A stretch of 64,000 nt of DNA from Clostridium thermosuccinogenes (GCF_002896855.1 NZ_CP021850.1:2505665-2569664); one strand, 5' to 3'. Positions 42,098-55,360 are shown, counted from the stretch's first letter. The notes: a model not told the origin generated them from the sequence alone. Translations and numbers: made by a program.

Positions 42098-42952
42098 TCA
42101 AGCTTTCAAACCTGTCAGTGTAATTCCTTCAATGAGATATTTCTGGCCTACAAGGTAAACAATAATGCATGGGGCAACTACCAGTGTGGAAGCAGCCATA
42201 AGCAGATTCCACTTGGTGGAATACTCGCCCCTGAACTGCAAAAGTCCCAGGGAAAGGGTAAACTTTTCAGGTGTATTAAGGTACATTATTGGGCCAAAAA
42301 CATCATTCCAGCATCCAAGAAATGTGAACAGCCCTACAACTATTATTGCGGACTTTGACAGCGGAATTATTATCTGCAAAAAAATCCTTATATGTCCAGC
42401 ACCATCAATTGTCGCTGATTCATCCATATCTTTGGGAATGGTCATGAAAAACTGGCGAAGCATAAAAATATTCGTAACCCCTCCCCCGAAAAACGCGGGA
42501 AGGACTAAAGGCCAATAAGTATCTATGAGCTTAAGGTTGCTCCACATTATAAACTGGGATATGATTGTGACTGAACCAGGAAGCATTATGGAAGACAAAA
42601 TAATCATAAACACTATGCCGCGTCCTTTCCATTTTATGCGAGAAAACGAATACGCGCACATGGCACTGGTAAGTACTGTTCCAACGATATTTACAACCAC
42701 CAGGAAAATCGTGTTGAGGGTATAATCAAGAAACGGCATGAACTTCGTAGCGTCTTTATAGTTTTGCCATATCATCTCTTGTGGCCAAAAAACAAACGGA
42801 TCCATGATGTAAATCTGTGTGCTTTTCATAAAGGATGAACGTACCATCCAGTAAAGCGGGATGATACAAATCAGCGACAGCAGAAGAATAAAAGAATAAA
42901 AGAGGATACGTTTCACAATATATGCAATTCGATTTTTACCTGTCAGTGCCAT
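42098..42952 (-). CDS. ABC sugar transporter permease, MalG type (CUT1)
   Basis: A 284-residue protein with about six membrane segments and the EAA loop DMDESATIDGAGHIRIFLQIIIPLSKSA. The start has GGAGGAG upstream, and its ATG overlaps the stop of the first permease by one base (translational coupling). It is followed after 22 nt by the GH127 gene. Confidence 0.93.
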   Translation of the reverse strand: MALTGKNRIAYIVKRILFYSFILLLSLICIIPLYWMVRSSFMKSTQIYIMDPFVFWPQEMIWQNYKDATKFMPFLDYTLNTIFLVVVNIVGTVLTSAMCAYSFSRIKWKGRGIVFMIILSSIMLPGSVTIISQFIMWSNLKLIDTYWPLVLPAFFGGGVTNIFMLRQFFMTIPKDMDESATIDGAGHIRIFLQIIIPLSKSAIIVVGLFTFLGCWNDVFGPIMYLNTPEKFTLSLGLLQFRGEYSTKWNLLMAASTLVVAPCIIVYLVGQKYLIEGITLTGLKA

Positions 42953-43908
42953 TATTCGTCTCCTCCTTCATAATACACCCATTTTTTAGATGTTCTAAAC
43001 ACAAAGGCAGTAAGCATGAGTATTGTTATGAATAGCAGCCACGCCATTGCAGACGCCTTGCCCATGTCCATGTATGTAAACGCCTGGCGCCAAAGGTTGT
43101 AAACATAAAACAGAGAAGCATTGTTCGGGCCACCATTGGTCATAATATAAGACGCGTTAAATACCTGCAACGCTCCTATTATTCCCATAACAAGATTATA
43201 AAACATGGTAGGTGAAATCATGGGTATTGTGACCTTCCATAGTTTATGCCATGCATTGCCCCCGTCGATTTCCAAAGCTTCATAGTAAACTCTGGGAATG
43301 TTTTGCAATCCTGCCAGAAAAATAACTTGCGTAGCACCTGTTCCCCATATTCCCATAAATACTATGGATGGGATTACTGTTTTCTCCCCCCAGATCCATT
43401 TGCTTTCCGGTAAACCCAGAAAATCGAGGATGACATTAAAAAGTCCGAAATCCGGATTCATCAGAAGAAGCCACACAAAACTGTTGGCAACTGCCGGAAC
43501 AATGCTGGGCAAATAGAACAATGATCGAAAAAATGCACGCCCCACCATTGGACGGTTAAGCATAAGAGCAATCATAAATGAAAAAATCAGGTTTGCAGGA
43601 ACTGCAAGAACCGTGTATTTTACTGTTGCCTTTACAGAAGCCCAGAATGCAGGATCAGATCCGTCAAAAAGACTTATATAGTTCTTTAATCCTGTAAAAA
43701 CTGATGCGCCTATTACATTATAATCGCATAAGCTATAATAGGCACTTAACGCCATTGGAACAATGTTGAAGAACAGAAAACCCAAGATGGCAGGAAGTGC
43801 AAATCCCCAGCCAGCAATGTTTGTCAACAGTCGACGACGGGACATGGTAGATGAGTTGCTTTTTGTGGCTCTTTGCGTTTTAAAAGCTGTAATACTTCCT
43901 TTTGGCAC
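42952..43908 (-). CDS. ABC sugar transporter permease, MalF type (CUT1)
   Basis: A 318-residue protein with about six membrane segments and the EAA loop YYEALEIDGGNAWHKLWKVTIPMISPT. GTG start at 43908 with GGAGGAG upstream; the longer open frame to 43974 is unlikely. Partner of the downstream permease and of the binding protein upstream. No ATPase gene in the operon, as is usual for CUT1 systems that share one. Confidence 0.93.
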   Translation of the reverse strand: MPKGSITAFKTQRATKSNSSTMSRRRLLTNIAGWGFALPAILGFLFFNIVPMALSAYYSLCDYNVIGASVFTGLKNYISLFDGSDPAFWASVKATVKYTVLAVPANLIFSFMIALMLNRPMVGRAFFRSLFYLPSIVPAVANSFVWLLLMNPDFGLFNVILDFLGLPESKWIWGEKTVIPSIVFMGIWGTGATQVIFLAGLQNIPRVYYEALEIDGGNAWHKLWKVTIPMISPTMFYNLVMGIIGALQVFNASYIMTNGGPNNASLFYVYNLWRQAFTYMDMGKASAMAWLLFITILMLTAFVFRTSKKWVYYEGGDE

Positions 43909-43956
43909 ATTATCTCCTCCAATCGAATTTTCGTAAATCAAGCAACAGAGTTTTTT

Positions 43957-44001
43957 TAAATCCTTGATATACATGAATTTTCCATGTATATCAAGGATTT
44001 A
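43957..44001 (-). repeat. 19-bp perfect hairpin between binding-protein and permease genes
   Basis: TAAATCCTTGATATACATG and its exact complement flank a 7-nt loop (43976-43982). On the transcribed minus strand it is followed by AAAAAA, not T, so it is not an intrinsic terminator. Such hairpins commonly protect the 3' end of the highly expressed binding-protein mRNA. Confidence 0.8.
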
Positions 44002-44014
44002 TCTACCATCTCAC

Positions 44015-45430
44015 TTATTTGTCTCTACGACCTTTGACCTCGGCATTCAACTGGCTGATTGCACCACGAATTGCATCAGCATATGAAGATTCGCCTGCCC
44101 ACACAGGATCCAATGCCGGAGTAAGAACGTCGTTGATTTTACTGAAATTCACAACCCAACTTGTTGTCGGAGGTTCTGCTGTGCCATCGAGCATCGGCAA
44201 GCAGATGCTTTCATAATAATTTGCCGGATGCTTGTCAGTTATCATTTCCTTAAGATATTCTTCAGTGTATCCGCTCTTAACGGATGGCAGCCATAAGCCG
44301 CTCTTTTCCAAAGCGCTTACAGCGCCAGGTGAGCACATATATTTAAAGAATTCCCAGGCAGCTTCTTTCTTAGGAGTATCCAGAATGCTTAAGCAACCCG
44401 CAGTCATTACAGTTTTTGCCTTACTACCGATTTTGGGCAAAACTGCAACATTATATTCCACTCCATCCGCCATAAGGTCGCTGTTGGTCCATTGTCCGTT
44501 AATAGACATGGCTACCTTGTTGGTTGCAATACTTTCGGAAAGGCCTGGCATTGTCTGACTGGCAATAGGAGTTGGAGATACATGATGTACCCATATGAGG
44601 TCTGCCATCTTCTGCATTGCATTAATCGCTTCCGGAGAATCCATTCCTGTTGCTGTACCATCGGCATTCAGGTAGTCACCGCCGGAAGATAATACCAAAG
44701 GCATATAAATGGCCCACCATTTTCCGAAAGTTACACCATACGTATCTATGTTTTCAGGGTCAAAACCAGGGTCCAATGCGTTCTTTCCATTCTTGTCAAT
44801 GGTCAGTTTTTTTGCATTTTCTACAAAGGTATCCCAATCCCAGGCATTCTCATATTTTGCCGGTGGTTCTTCCACCCCATACTTTTTGAACAATGCCGGG
44901 TTGTAGAACAAGCATATGTTTTGCGGGCCGATACCATAACCAGCCATGAAGTTGGGATCCCTCATGTACTTCAGGTTATCAATCAAATCGCTTCCATCAA
45001 ACTCAGGGTCATTTTTTATCAAGTCCAGAATATTCACAAGTTTACCTTCTTCAGCAAGGGGATAAAGCAAAGTGTCCGAGTTCAGAATTGAAATTTCAGG
45101 GGCGTCGTTGGCAGCGATCATCGCAGTGATCTTTGTGTCATATTCGCTTGGAATGTTCAGATTGGTTACTTTGATGTTCGGGTTTTCTTTCATAAAAGCG
45201 TTGATAGCCGCTTCATAAGCATCCAGAGTAGCTCCGCCATCCCAGTTGCTGAAGCGGATTTCCACTGTCTTATCTGATGATGTAGCGCCACTTGTTGTAC
45301 CTCCACTTTTTGAATCGCCACTTTGGGCCGTATTACCAGTCTTGTCCGCAGAAGTGTCCGTGGAGGATGAACATGCTGCTGTTGAGAATAGCATTACAAT
45401 TACCATTAGAACAGCAAACATTCTTTTCAT
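44015..45430 (-). CDS. ABC transporter extracellular sugar-binding lipoprotein
   Basis: A 471-residue CUT1 family binding protein. Signal peptide MKRMFAVLMVIVMLFSTAAC with lipobox AAC, a Ser/Thr-rich linker, then the two-lobed fold (VEIRFSNWDGGATLDAYEAAINAFMKENPNIKV at the start, ITAMIAANDAPEI). ATG at 45430 with AAAGGAG upstream; the open frame to 45523 is not supported. First gene of the uptake operon. Substrate probably an arabinofuranoside oligosaccharide by association with GH127. Confidence 0.93.
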   Translation of the reverse strand: MKRMFAVLMVIVMLFSTAACSSSTDTSADKTGNTAQSGDSKSGGTTSGATSSDKTVEIRFSNWDGGATLDAYEAAINAFMKENPNIKVTNLNIPSEYDTKITAMIAANDAPEISILNSDTLLYPLAEEGKLVNILDLIKNDPEFDGSDLIDNLKYMRDPNFMAGYGIGPQNICLFYNPALFKKYGVEEPPAKYENAWDWDTFVENAKKLTIDKNGKNALDPGFDPENIDTYGVTFGKWWAIYMPLVLSSGGDYLNADGTATGMDSPEAINAMQKMADLIWVHHVSPTPIASQTMPGLSESIATNKVAMSINGQWTNSDLMADGVEYNVAVLPKIGSKAKTVMTAGCLSILDTPKKEAAWEFFKYMCSPGAVSALEKSGLWLPSVKSGYTEEYLKEMITDKHPANYYESICLPMLDGTAEPPTTSWVVNFSKINDVLTPALDPVWAGESSYADAIRGAISQLNAEVKGRRDK

Positions 45431-45472
45431 TTTTATTCTCCTTTCCGAATAATCTTCATTGATTTTCGGTAT

Positions 45473-45484
45473 TACAGCGCTGTA
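45473..45484. promoter_or_regulatory. Perfect palindrome TACAGCGCTGTA upstream of the uptake operon
   Basis: A 12-bp perfect palindrome with a GCGC centre, 43 nt before the binding-protein start. It has the shape of a LacI-family operator; no LacI gene is in the window. Confidence 0.45.
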
Positions 45485-45531
45485 TACCTTTTTCCTTAAG
45501 TTCAATATATCACACAGAAACAACCGAAATA

Positions 45532-45556
45532 TATAGAATAAATCTCATATTCTATA
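45532..45556. promoter_or_regulatory. 9-bp inverted repeat upstream of the uptake operon
   Basis: TATAGAATA and TATTCTATA separated by 7 nt, in the gap between the two-component genes and the binding protein gene. Possible site for the AraC-type response regulator or a promoter feature. Confidence 0.4.
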
Positions 45557-45609
45557 ACAAATCAAAGTAGTTGTATGATAAACCAAAACAATATCATACT
45601 CCTGTTCAT

Positions 45610-47409
45610 TTATAGTTCGCAGGGAATGGTCAAGTAAAAGGAAGTGCCCTTACCCAATGTGGATTCTACATGTACATGATATCTTTCGCCATATATTAAG
45701 GTTAACCTGCGGTGAACGTTGGAAATTCCAATTCCCTTGTCCTGGGAAGCCCGGAATACACTATTTTCAATATCTTCTTGCGTCATACCCTTCCCGTTGT
45801 CCGAAATTATGAAGTTCAGTGTATCCTCCTTTTTTTCTAGCGAAATATGGATGACACCACCTTCTGTAAGTTCTGCAAACCCATGAATTATTGAATTTTC
45901 CACCAAAGGCTGCAGGAAAAACTTTGGTACTTTATAAATAAGCAGCTCATCAGGTATGTCAATTTGCATTGTAAATTTCCCCGTAAAGCGAGCGGACATA
46001 ATGCGCGAATAATTCTGTATCCATCGCAGTTCATCGGACAGCAATATTTTCTCCTCCGTATTTTTAAAAGTATAATGCAGCATTTCCGAAAGGCTCACAA
46101 TCAAATCGGATATTTTTTCGTTGCCGTCTTGAATAGCCAGCATATTTATGGTATTTAGCGTATTATAGAGAAAATGGGGATTAATCTGCAGGCTTAAAGC
46201 CATAATCTGAGTATCCTTTTCCCGCAGGGATATTATATAGTTCTTCTCTATCAAATTCATGATTTCAGTTTCCATGTAGTTAAAGGTTTCGGCCAATGTT
46301 TTAAAATCCCCTCCCTTTGGAACAGGCGTATCGGCAGTGAATTCACCTTTGGCTATACGGCGTGCAGAACGAACCAGAACCGCAATAGGTTTTGTAATCG
46401 TATTTGAAAGCAAGACAGCTATGATGACGGAAGTGATTAAAATTACTATAATCATCTTCTTCAATAGATCTATAATTTCATTTCGCATATCTTCCATCAA
46501 AGCTCTCATAGGAACCATCATAACCATCGTCCAGCCTGTGCTGGTTATAGTATCATAGCATAGCAATGTGTCTTCATCAAGAAAATTGATGTTTACATAG
46601 CCTGAACTTCCTAAAAAATTACATACTTCAGGAGGGGACATTGAAGCAATGGAAAATCGATTACTGTTTGAAGAAATAACTATTCCATCTTCATCCATAA
46701 TGAAAGTTTCGATGCCGTTATGATCATACATCTGCCGCAGTGCTTTCTCTGTCATAAATACCATGAGGACAGGCGGCTCCACATCCTCCGGCAGAGTATA
46801 CCGGATGCCGTTTTTTGAGTACTGAAAATTCATTGAGCGGATCATTGTAATAGGATAGCGGTAATCATAATTTTCCTTGGTCATAAGAAATTTTGAATCA
46901 AAGCGTTTTCCAAAGTCATATCCTCCAATCCATTTCACGGCTCCTCCGGACTCAGAGGAAATTCCAAGAAAACCTGATTTTCTCACTTGTTCCGTGCCTA
47001 AAATAATCTGGGTACTATTCTGTCCGAAAATCCATCCGGGTGAATAAAGTATCGTCTGGTAAACCTTATCAATCAAAGAAAACTGTTTGCCCAGTTCCTC
47101 TTCTACAACACGCTCAGCCATCATGATTTCACTGGTACTCATTTGGTTAATAGTTGAAAAAACATCATAGCATCTTTGATTGCTCAACAGGATGTGGGAC
47201 GCGTCTTCTATGCGGTTAAGCTCAGCTTCAATAAGTTCATTGCTCCGCTGAACAATCGAATAAACATTTTTTGAAGTGCTTTCCGCCATATCTTCAATAT
47301 AAAAAGAAAAAAGTCTGTAGGCAACAGAAAATGACAACATCACCATGCAAAGCACTAAAACAATTATCAGCTTTGAGCGTATTGTCAAGGAACTAATCAA
47401 TTTGAGCAT
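45610..47409 (-). CDS. YesM-family sensor histidine kinase
   Basis: A 599-residue kinase. Membrane segments at about residues 12-32 and 290-315 bracket a Cache-like extracytoplasmic sensor. Then come HAMP (PIAVLVRSARRIAKGEF), and a LytS/YesM-type His kinase with the phospho-accepting INPHFLYNTLNTINMLAIQ, DNGKGMTQE and GIGISNVHRRLTL. ATG at 47409 with AGGAGG 10 nt upstream. It follows its response regulator after 5 nt. It should sense a sugar outside the cell and control the uptake operon. Confidence 0.93.
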   Translation of the reverse strand: MLKLISSLTIRSKLIIVLVLCMVMLSFSVAYRLFSFYIEDMAESTSKNVYSIVQRSNELIEAELNRIEDASHILLSNQRCYDVFSTINQMSTSEIMMAERVVEEELGKQFSLIDKVYQTILYSPGWIFGQNSTQIILGTEQVRKSGFLGISSESGGAVKWIGGYDFGKRFDSKFLMTKENYDYRYPITMIRSMNFQYSKNGIRYTLPEDVEPPVLMVFMTEKALRQMYDHNGIETFIMDEDGIVISSNSNRFSIASMSPPEVCNFLGSSGYVNINFLDEDTLLCYDTITSTGWTMVMMVPMRALMEDMRNEIIDLLKKMIIVILITSVIIAVLLSNTITKPIAVLVRSARRIAKGEFTADTPVPKGGDFKTLAETFNYMETEIMNLIEKNYIISLREKDTQIMALSLQINPHFLYNTLNTINMLAIQDGNEKISDLIVSLSEMLHYTFKNTEEKILLSDELRWIQNYSRIMSARFTGKFTMQIDIPDELLIYKVPKFFLQPLVENSIIHGFAELTEGGVIHISLEKKEDTLNFIISDNGKGMTQEDIENSVFRASQDKGIGISNVHRRLTLIYGERYHVHVESTLGKGTSFYLTIPCEL

Positions 47410-47414
47410 TTTTT

Positions 47415-48986
47415 CTACCACCTCCTGTACTTTCTTCTGTATTGCTGGGGTGATATACCATTTTCCCGGCGGAAAACACGGTTAAAATAACTGCAGTCAC
47501 TGAAACCTACACGCAGGGAGATGTCCTTTATCCTGTCATTGGTTTTTGAAAGCAAGCTGCACGCTTTCTGCATGCGTAGAGAAAGCAGATAGGAAGAATA
47601 GGAAAGACCTGTTCTTTTTTTTATCAAAGCAGAAAGATAGTTGGGATTGAAATGAAAACGGTCTGCTATCTCTTTCAGGGAAAGCTCTTCATTCAGATGC
47701 TGCTCTATATAAGCAATGCAGGAATCAATAAGGTCGGTGCTTTGTGCTTTGGAAATGTGGCTTTTCAAATGCACACACAACAGTAAAAGCTCCTCAGATA
47801 TGGAAAACAACTCATCGAAAGAATTGCATCTGCTGTATTTCATATAGGCGCTGTTTTGCAGATCTTCAAACTCACGGTAAAGCACCGAACCTTCAAAGCT
47901 ATTTATAATGGAAACAACAAAAGAGGAAACCCGATTTCTCACTTTTCCAGGATAATACGGAGGATCGTGCATCAATTGCTCCTTCATTCTCCTGATTTCA
48001 TTGCATGCAGCTTTTGAATCGCATTTATGCACTGCATCACGTATTTGCTGTTCAATACGGCTTAATGAGGGGAGGGCCAGCTCCAGGGAAGTGCACAGCT
48101 TTTCGTAGAGAAGTACTCTACCCTGAGAATAATAAAAACGGTAGGAAAGCGCTTCATAAGCTTGAGAATATGCTTCCGACGCCTTTTCCAGCAAGCAGGA
48201 TGCATTCAGGGAAATACCGGCATAAAGCTCAAGCTTAAGGTCTTCACGGATCTCTACAATAAAATTCTCCAACTTATGCCGTATGGTATCGGGTGATTGG
48301 TTCGGTATTATAAGTATGGCTTCATTAATCGGCTTTGCATCGTAAACAAGAATCGATTTCGTATTAATCTTTCCAATCAACGCTTCAAGAGTCTCATATG
48401 AAATATCTGCGTTTCTGCTTCCCGGGGCTTCCCAGTAAAGACATGCTACTACACCATGATTGCAAAGGCGATCCGCACAACGCAGCTTAGCTCTTTCCTG
48501 TTCGGAGAGCCGTCCTTCAAGCAGGCTTTGTAAAAGCTTGCTATCTTCCTGTTTTTGCAGAACCTCCGATAATCTGTAATAATCACTCAAGAGAAGATCC
48601 TTTGCCTTTTCTGCTTCCCTTCCTCTGGCAACTTTATTAATAGTTTCACGAAGATCCGAAACACGGAAAGGTTTGACTATATACTCCACAGCCTGGTACT
48701 CAATTGCTTTTTGCGCATATTCAAAGTCCTTATATGCGCTTATCATTACAAATTTTGTTTGTGGGAACTCACTGGATGCTATCCTGAGCAGTTCTATACC
48801 ATCCATAATAGGCATACGGATATCACACATTATCAGCTCAGCCGGCTTTTGACGGAGAATCTCCAATGCCTCCAGTCCATTCTTTGCAATAAGCACTTCG
48901 GTTTCCGGACATATTTGGGATACTATGGTCTTCATACCTTCCAAATGAGCAGTTTCATCATCTGCTATTATAATACGTTCAAACAC
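47415..48986 (-). CDS. YesN-family response regulator with AraC DNA-binding domain
   Basis: A 523-residue protein. Receiver domain (residues 1-120; Asp in LIMCDIRMPIMDGIELL, Lys in YIVKPFRVSD), a long central region, and a C-terminal AraC double helix-turn-helix (LSLKEIADRFHFNPNYLSALIKKRTGLSYSSYLLSLRMQKA and IKDISLRVGFSDCSYFNRVFRRENG). It pairs with the adjacent YesM kinase to control the binding protein-permease-GH127 operon downstream. Confidence 0.94.
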   Translation of the reverse strand: MFERIIIADDETAHLEGMKTIVSQICPETEVLIAKNGLEALEILRQKPAELIMCDIRMPIMDGIELLRIASSEFPQTKFVMISAYKDFEYAQKAIEYQAVEYIVKPFRVSDLRETINKVARGREAEKAKDLLLSDYYRLSEVLQKQEDSKLLQSLLEGRLSEQERAKLRCADRLCNHGVVACLYWEAPGSRNADISYETLEALIGKINTKSILVYDAKPINEAILIIPNQSPDTIRHKLENFIVEIREDLKLELYAGISLNASCLLEKASEAYSQAYEALSYRFYYSQGRVLLYEKLCTSLELALPSLSRIEQQIRDAVHKCDSKAACNEIRRMKEQLMHDPPYYPGKVRNRVSSFVVSIINSFEGSVLYREFEDLQNSAYMKYSRCNSFDELFSISEELLLLCVHLKSHISKAQSTDLIDSCIAYIEQHLNEELSLKEIADRFHFNPNYLSALIKKRTGLSYSSYLLSLRMQKACSLLSKTNDRIKDISLRVGFSDCSYFNRVFRRENGISPQQYRRKYRRW

Positions 48987-49370
48987 AGAATACCCCCTTC
49001 AGCATTTTTATTACTATAGGCGATTCTCCTGGACTGTTAAATCTGAAGCTTTTCCGCTTTATATATTAGCCTTGCATGAGTAATAAAGAACGATTTTCCA
49101 TTAGATCATCAGTAACTTACTTGGTTATTAAGCATATGTTTTATGTTTGTACAAAATAATATCACAGATTCAACCAAAATAGGAGTCTTTTCAACAAATA
49201 TTTTAGATATGCATAATAAAATAGGAGGGAAAATATTTATCTTCCCTCCTACCCTATTTAAGACTTATAACAATATAACAACATTTTTATCAGCAGAATT
49301 TAGCTTCAATATCCATCTCCCGGCAGGAGATCTCTCTTTAGCCTATACTGCCTCAATGCCTTCAGGAAAG
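48987..49370. other. Intergenic region between the two-component operon and nifJ
   Basis: About 380 bases without a gene. It holds the nifJ terminator (49223-49250) and must hold the promoter of the two-component operon, which is not clear by eye. A small frame at 49143-49382 is not gene-like. Confidence 0.45.
49223..49250 (-). terminator. nifJ terminator
   Basis: On the minus strand AGGAGGGAA and TTCCCTCCT form a perfect 9-bp stem with a 10-nt loop, followed by ATTTTATT. It lies about 120 nt after the stop. Confidence 0.75.
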
Positions 49371-53000
<3,630 letters not shown>

Positions 53001-53194
53001 TTATTCGCTATGCCGTATGGTAAATTATTGAAGGCATAGTCAAATACATATTCAGATAAAATTCTACCCCATATGGACTCTTTTTACAACTCTTTTTTAC
53101 CAATTGCTTCTTGCTTTTTTTGACCGGTTGCAGGTACATCCTTATTCAAAACACCGCTCATATTTTATGCTAAGAGGATGTGAAATTTGACAAA

Positions 53195-55087
53195 TCAATC
53201 GTTTTTTTCAGTCTGCTGACTTTCTTTCTCTTGCTTCTCTTCTTTTGTCTGCTGATTTTCTTTTGCCTGCTGCTCTTCTTTCGCCTGCTGCTCTTCTTTC
53301 GCCATCTCCTCTAAATCCTTCTCCGTATACCTTCTTTCCACACCAAGGTAATCCAAGGTTTGCTCAATTATCTTTCCTGCTACTGGTCCGGCTACAGTAC
53401 CGCCACCAAAGGAATCTCCTCTGGGATCAAACAATGCGATGAGAACTGTCACCACCGGATTGTCCGCAGGGGCGAAAGCAGCAAAGGATGCTACATAAAC
53501 ACCAGTTTCCGTTGTCTCGGCCGTTCCTGTTTTACCTGCGACCCTGTAGCCTCTCACATAGGCATTTTTTCCTGTTCCCTCAGTCACTGTTCCTTCCAGG
53601 ATTTCCTTCAATGTCTTGGATGTTTGCTCCGAAATCACATTTCTTATTACTTCCGGCTCGAATTTTTTGATTACGTTTCCTTCAGAGTCGGTAAGCTCTT
53701 TTACCAGCCGGGGCTTCATGAGCTTTCCTCCGTTAGCAACGGCATTATACGCCGATATTATCTGCATGGGAGTGATGTTAAACCTTTGTCCGAAGGAAGC
53801 GGCAGCCATATCTATCTCCTTGGGTTCACGCTGGAATATTCCCTTTTCCTCCCCCGGCAATTCTATATTGGTCCTGTCGTAAAAGCCAAAAGCCCGAACA
53901 TACTTGTAAAATTTCTCTATTCCAAGATTCTGAGCAACCCTTACAAAAACCGAGTTGGGAGATTCATATAAACCTTCTCTTAAGGTAGTCTTTCCTTTAT
54001 ATTTATAACCGTCATAAGATTCGATAGTCCAACCGCTTATACTTATGGGCGAGTCATCTATAACATCATCCGGCTTTGATGTTCCTTCCTCCAGAACAGC
54101 TGCTGCCGTTATTACCTTAAAAGTGGAGCCAGGCTCATAAGTGTTGGATATGACTTTATTTCTCCATACTTTGCTGTTCAGTAAATCCACATCTTCCTGA
54201 GTGTATCCTTTCCATGTCTCCGGGTTGATACCAGGCAGATCCGGTGCTTCATAGGGATTGTTCAGATTAAAATCAGGCTTTGACACCATCGCCAGTACAT
54301 CGCCATTCCTGGGATCCATGACAACAGCTATGCCTCCCCCTACTGCATTGTAACCTTCTATCGCTTCTTCCAGCGCCTCCTCGGCAAAAAACTGTATTCT
54401 CTCATCAATTGTAAGCACCACATTGTAGCCATCCTTCGCTTCTATGGCTTCATCGGAGGAAAACAACAGCGTCCTGCCGCTGGCATCCACATCGCTAAAT
54501 ATCTTTCCCGGAGTGCCCTTCAAATACTCTTCCATGGATTTTTCAATGCCCTGCAGTCCCTCCCCATCCATATTTGTAAAGCCTATCACATGGGATGCAA
54601 GGTTGTTATTGGGATAATAACGTTTTGTGTCATCCACCAGATATATTCCTTCTATGTCCTTTTCTTTAATGAAGTTTAAAATTTTCTCTGCTATTTCATT
54701 GTCAGCTTTCCGCTTTATTATTTCAAAGTAAGTATCCCTCTTTAGTTTTTCAATCACATCATCGTATTTTACGCCAAGAATGCTCTCCATGGTTTCAGCG
54801 ATTAATTTCAGGTTTTCTTCGGATTTATCCATTATTTTCGGATTAGCAACAATAGTCTTTACAGGAGCATCTATCGCGAGGGTATTGCCGTTTCGATCAT
54901 ATATTTTGCCCCTCTCCGGGCTGATGACCTGAGTGTCACTTTTCTGTGCAAAAGCTTTTTTTGCCAGTTCCGACCCTTCCAAAAGCTGGAGATATGCTAC
55001 TCTTACCACCAATACTACAAATAAAAAAGAAAAGAGCAACAGTAAGAACAACAACCTCTTTTTCATTTTTAAATCCAGCTTTGACAA
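53195..55087 (-). CDS. Class B penicillin-binding protein (SpoVD/PBP2-like) with Glu/Gln/Lys-rich tail
   Basis: A 630-residue transpeptidase. One N-terminal membrane helix (KKRLLFLLLLFSFLFVVLVVRVAYLQLL), a dimerisation domain, and a transpeptidase with SXXK in EPGSTFKVITAAAVLEEG, SxN in ESPNSVF and KTGT in RVAGKTGTAETTETG. There is no PASTA domain; the last 35 residues repeat KEEQQA. TTG at 55087 has GGGAG 8 nt upstream. It may act in spore cortex or septum synthesis; no ftsW/spoVE gene is nearby. Confidence 0.9.
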   Translation of the reverse strand: MSKLDLKMKKRLLFLLLLFSFLFVVLVVRVAYLQLLEGSELAKKAFAQKSDTQVISPERGKIYDRNGNTLAIDAPVKTIVANPKIMDKSEENLKLIAETMESILGVKYDDVIEKLKRDTYFEIIKRKADNEIAEKILNFIKEKDIEGIYLVDDTKRYYPNNNLASHVIGFTNMDGEGLQGIEKSMEEYLKGTPGKIFSDVDASGRTLLFSSDEAIEAKDGYNVVLTIDERIQFFAEEALEEAIEGYNAVGGGIAVVMDPRNGDVLAMVSKPDFNLNNPYEAPDLPGINPETWKGYTQEDVDLLNSKVWRNKVISNTYEPGSTFKVITAAAVLEEGTSKPDDVIDDSPISISGWTIESYDGYKYKGKTTLREGLYESPNSVFVRVAQNLGIEKFYKYVRAFGFYDRTNIELPGEEKGIFQREPKEIDMAAASFGQRFNITPMQIISAYNAVANGGKLMKPRLVKELTDSEGNVIKKFEPEVIRNVISEQTSKTLKEILEGTVTEGTGKNAYVRGYRVAGKTGTAETTETGVYVASFAAFAPADNPVVTVLIALFDPRGDSFGGGTVAGPVAGKIIEQTLDYLGVERRYTEKDLEEMAKEEQQAKEEQQAKENQQTKEEKQEKESQQTEKND

Positions 55088-55177
55088 TATAAACACTCCC
55101 ATCATAAGTATAAAACGGTTTCTATAATCTTTGAATCTTCTCCTAATTCTTCATGTTCCCTATAAATTTTATCACAG

Positions 55178-55360
55178 TTATTTGCAAAGGTAATACCTGT
55201 TTATAATCTCATCAAGCTTTCTGCTGGCTTCTAAAACTTCACTGTCGCAATTGTTTTCTTTTACCAGTATTAAATCTTCCAGTTCCCCTCTTAACTTTTG
55301 TATCTCATTATCGGTCTCGCATTTAATAACCATTATATCGTCTTTTGTTCCTGATTGCAT
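55178..55360 (-). CDS. Spo0E-like aspartyl-phosphate phosphatase
   Basis: A 60-residue helical hairpin: IQKLRGELEDLIL then SEVLEASRKLDEIINRYY. The Spo0E motif (S/x)xxLD.LI.(x)Y is present in slightly altered form. Such proteins dephosphorylate Spo0A~P and hold back sporulation. AAAGGAG precedes the ATG. Its presence with Spo0A in the same window fits the control network; contact with the nearby PBP gene is by position only. Confidence 0.8.
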   Translation of the reverse strand: MQSGTKDDIMVIKCETDNEIQKLRGELEDLILVKENNCDSEVLEASRKLDEIINRYYLCK

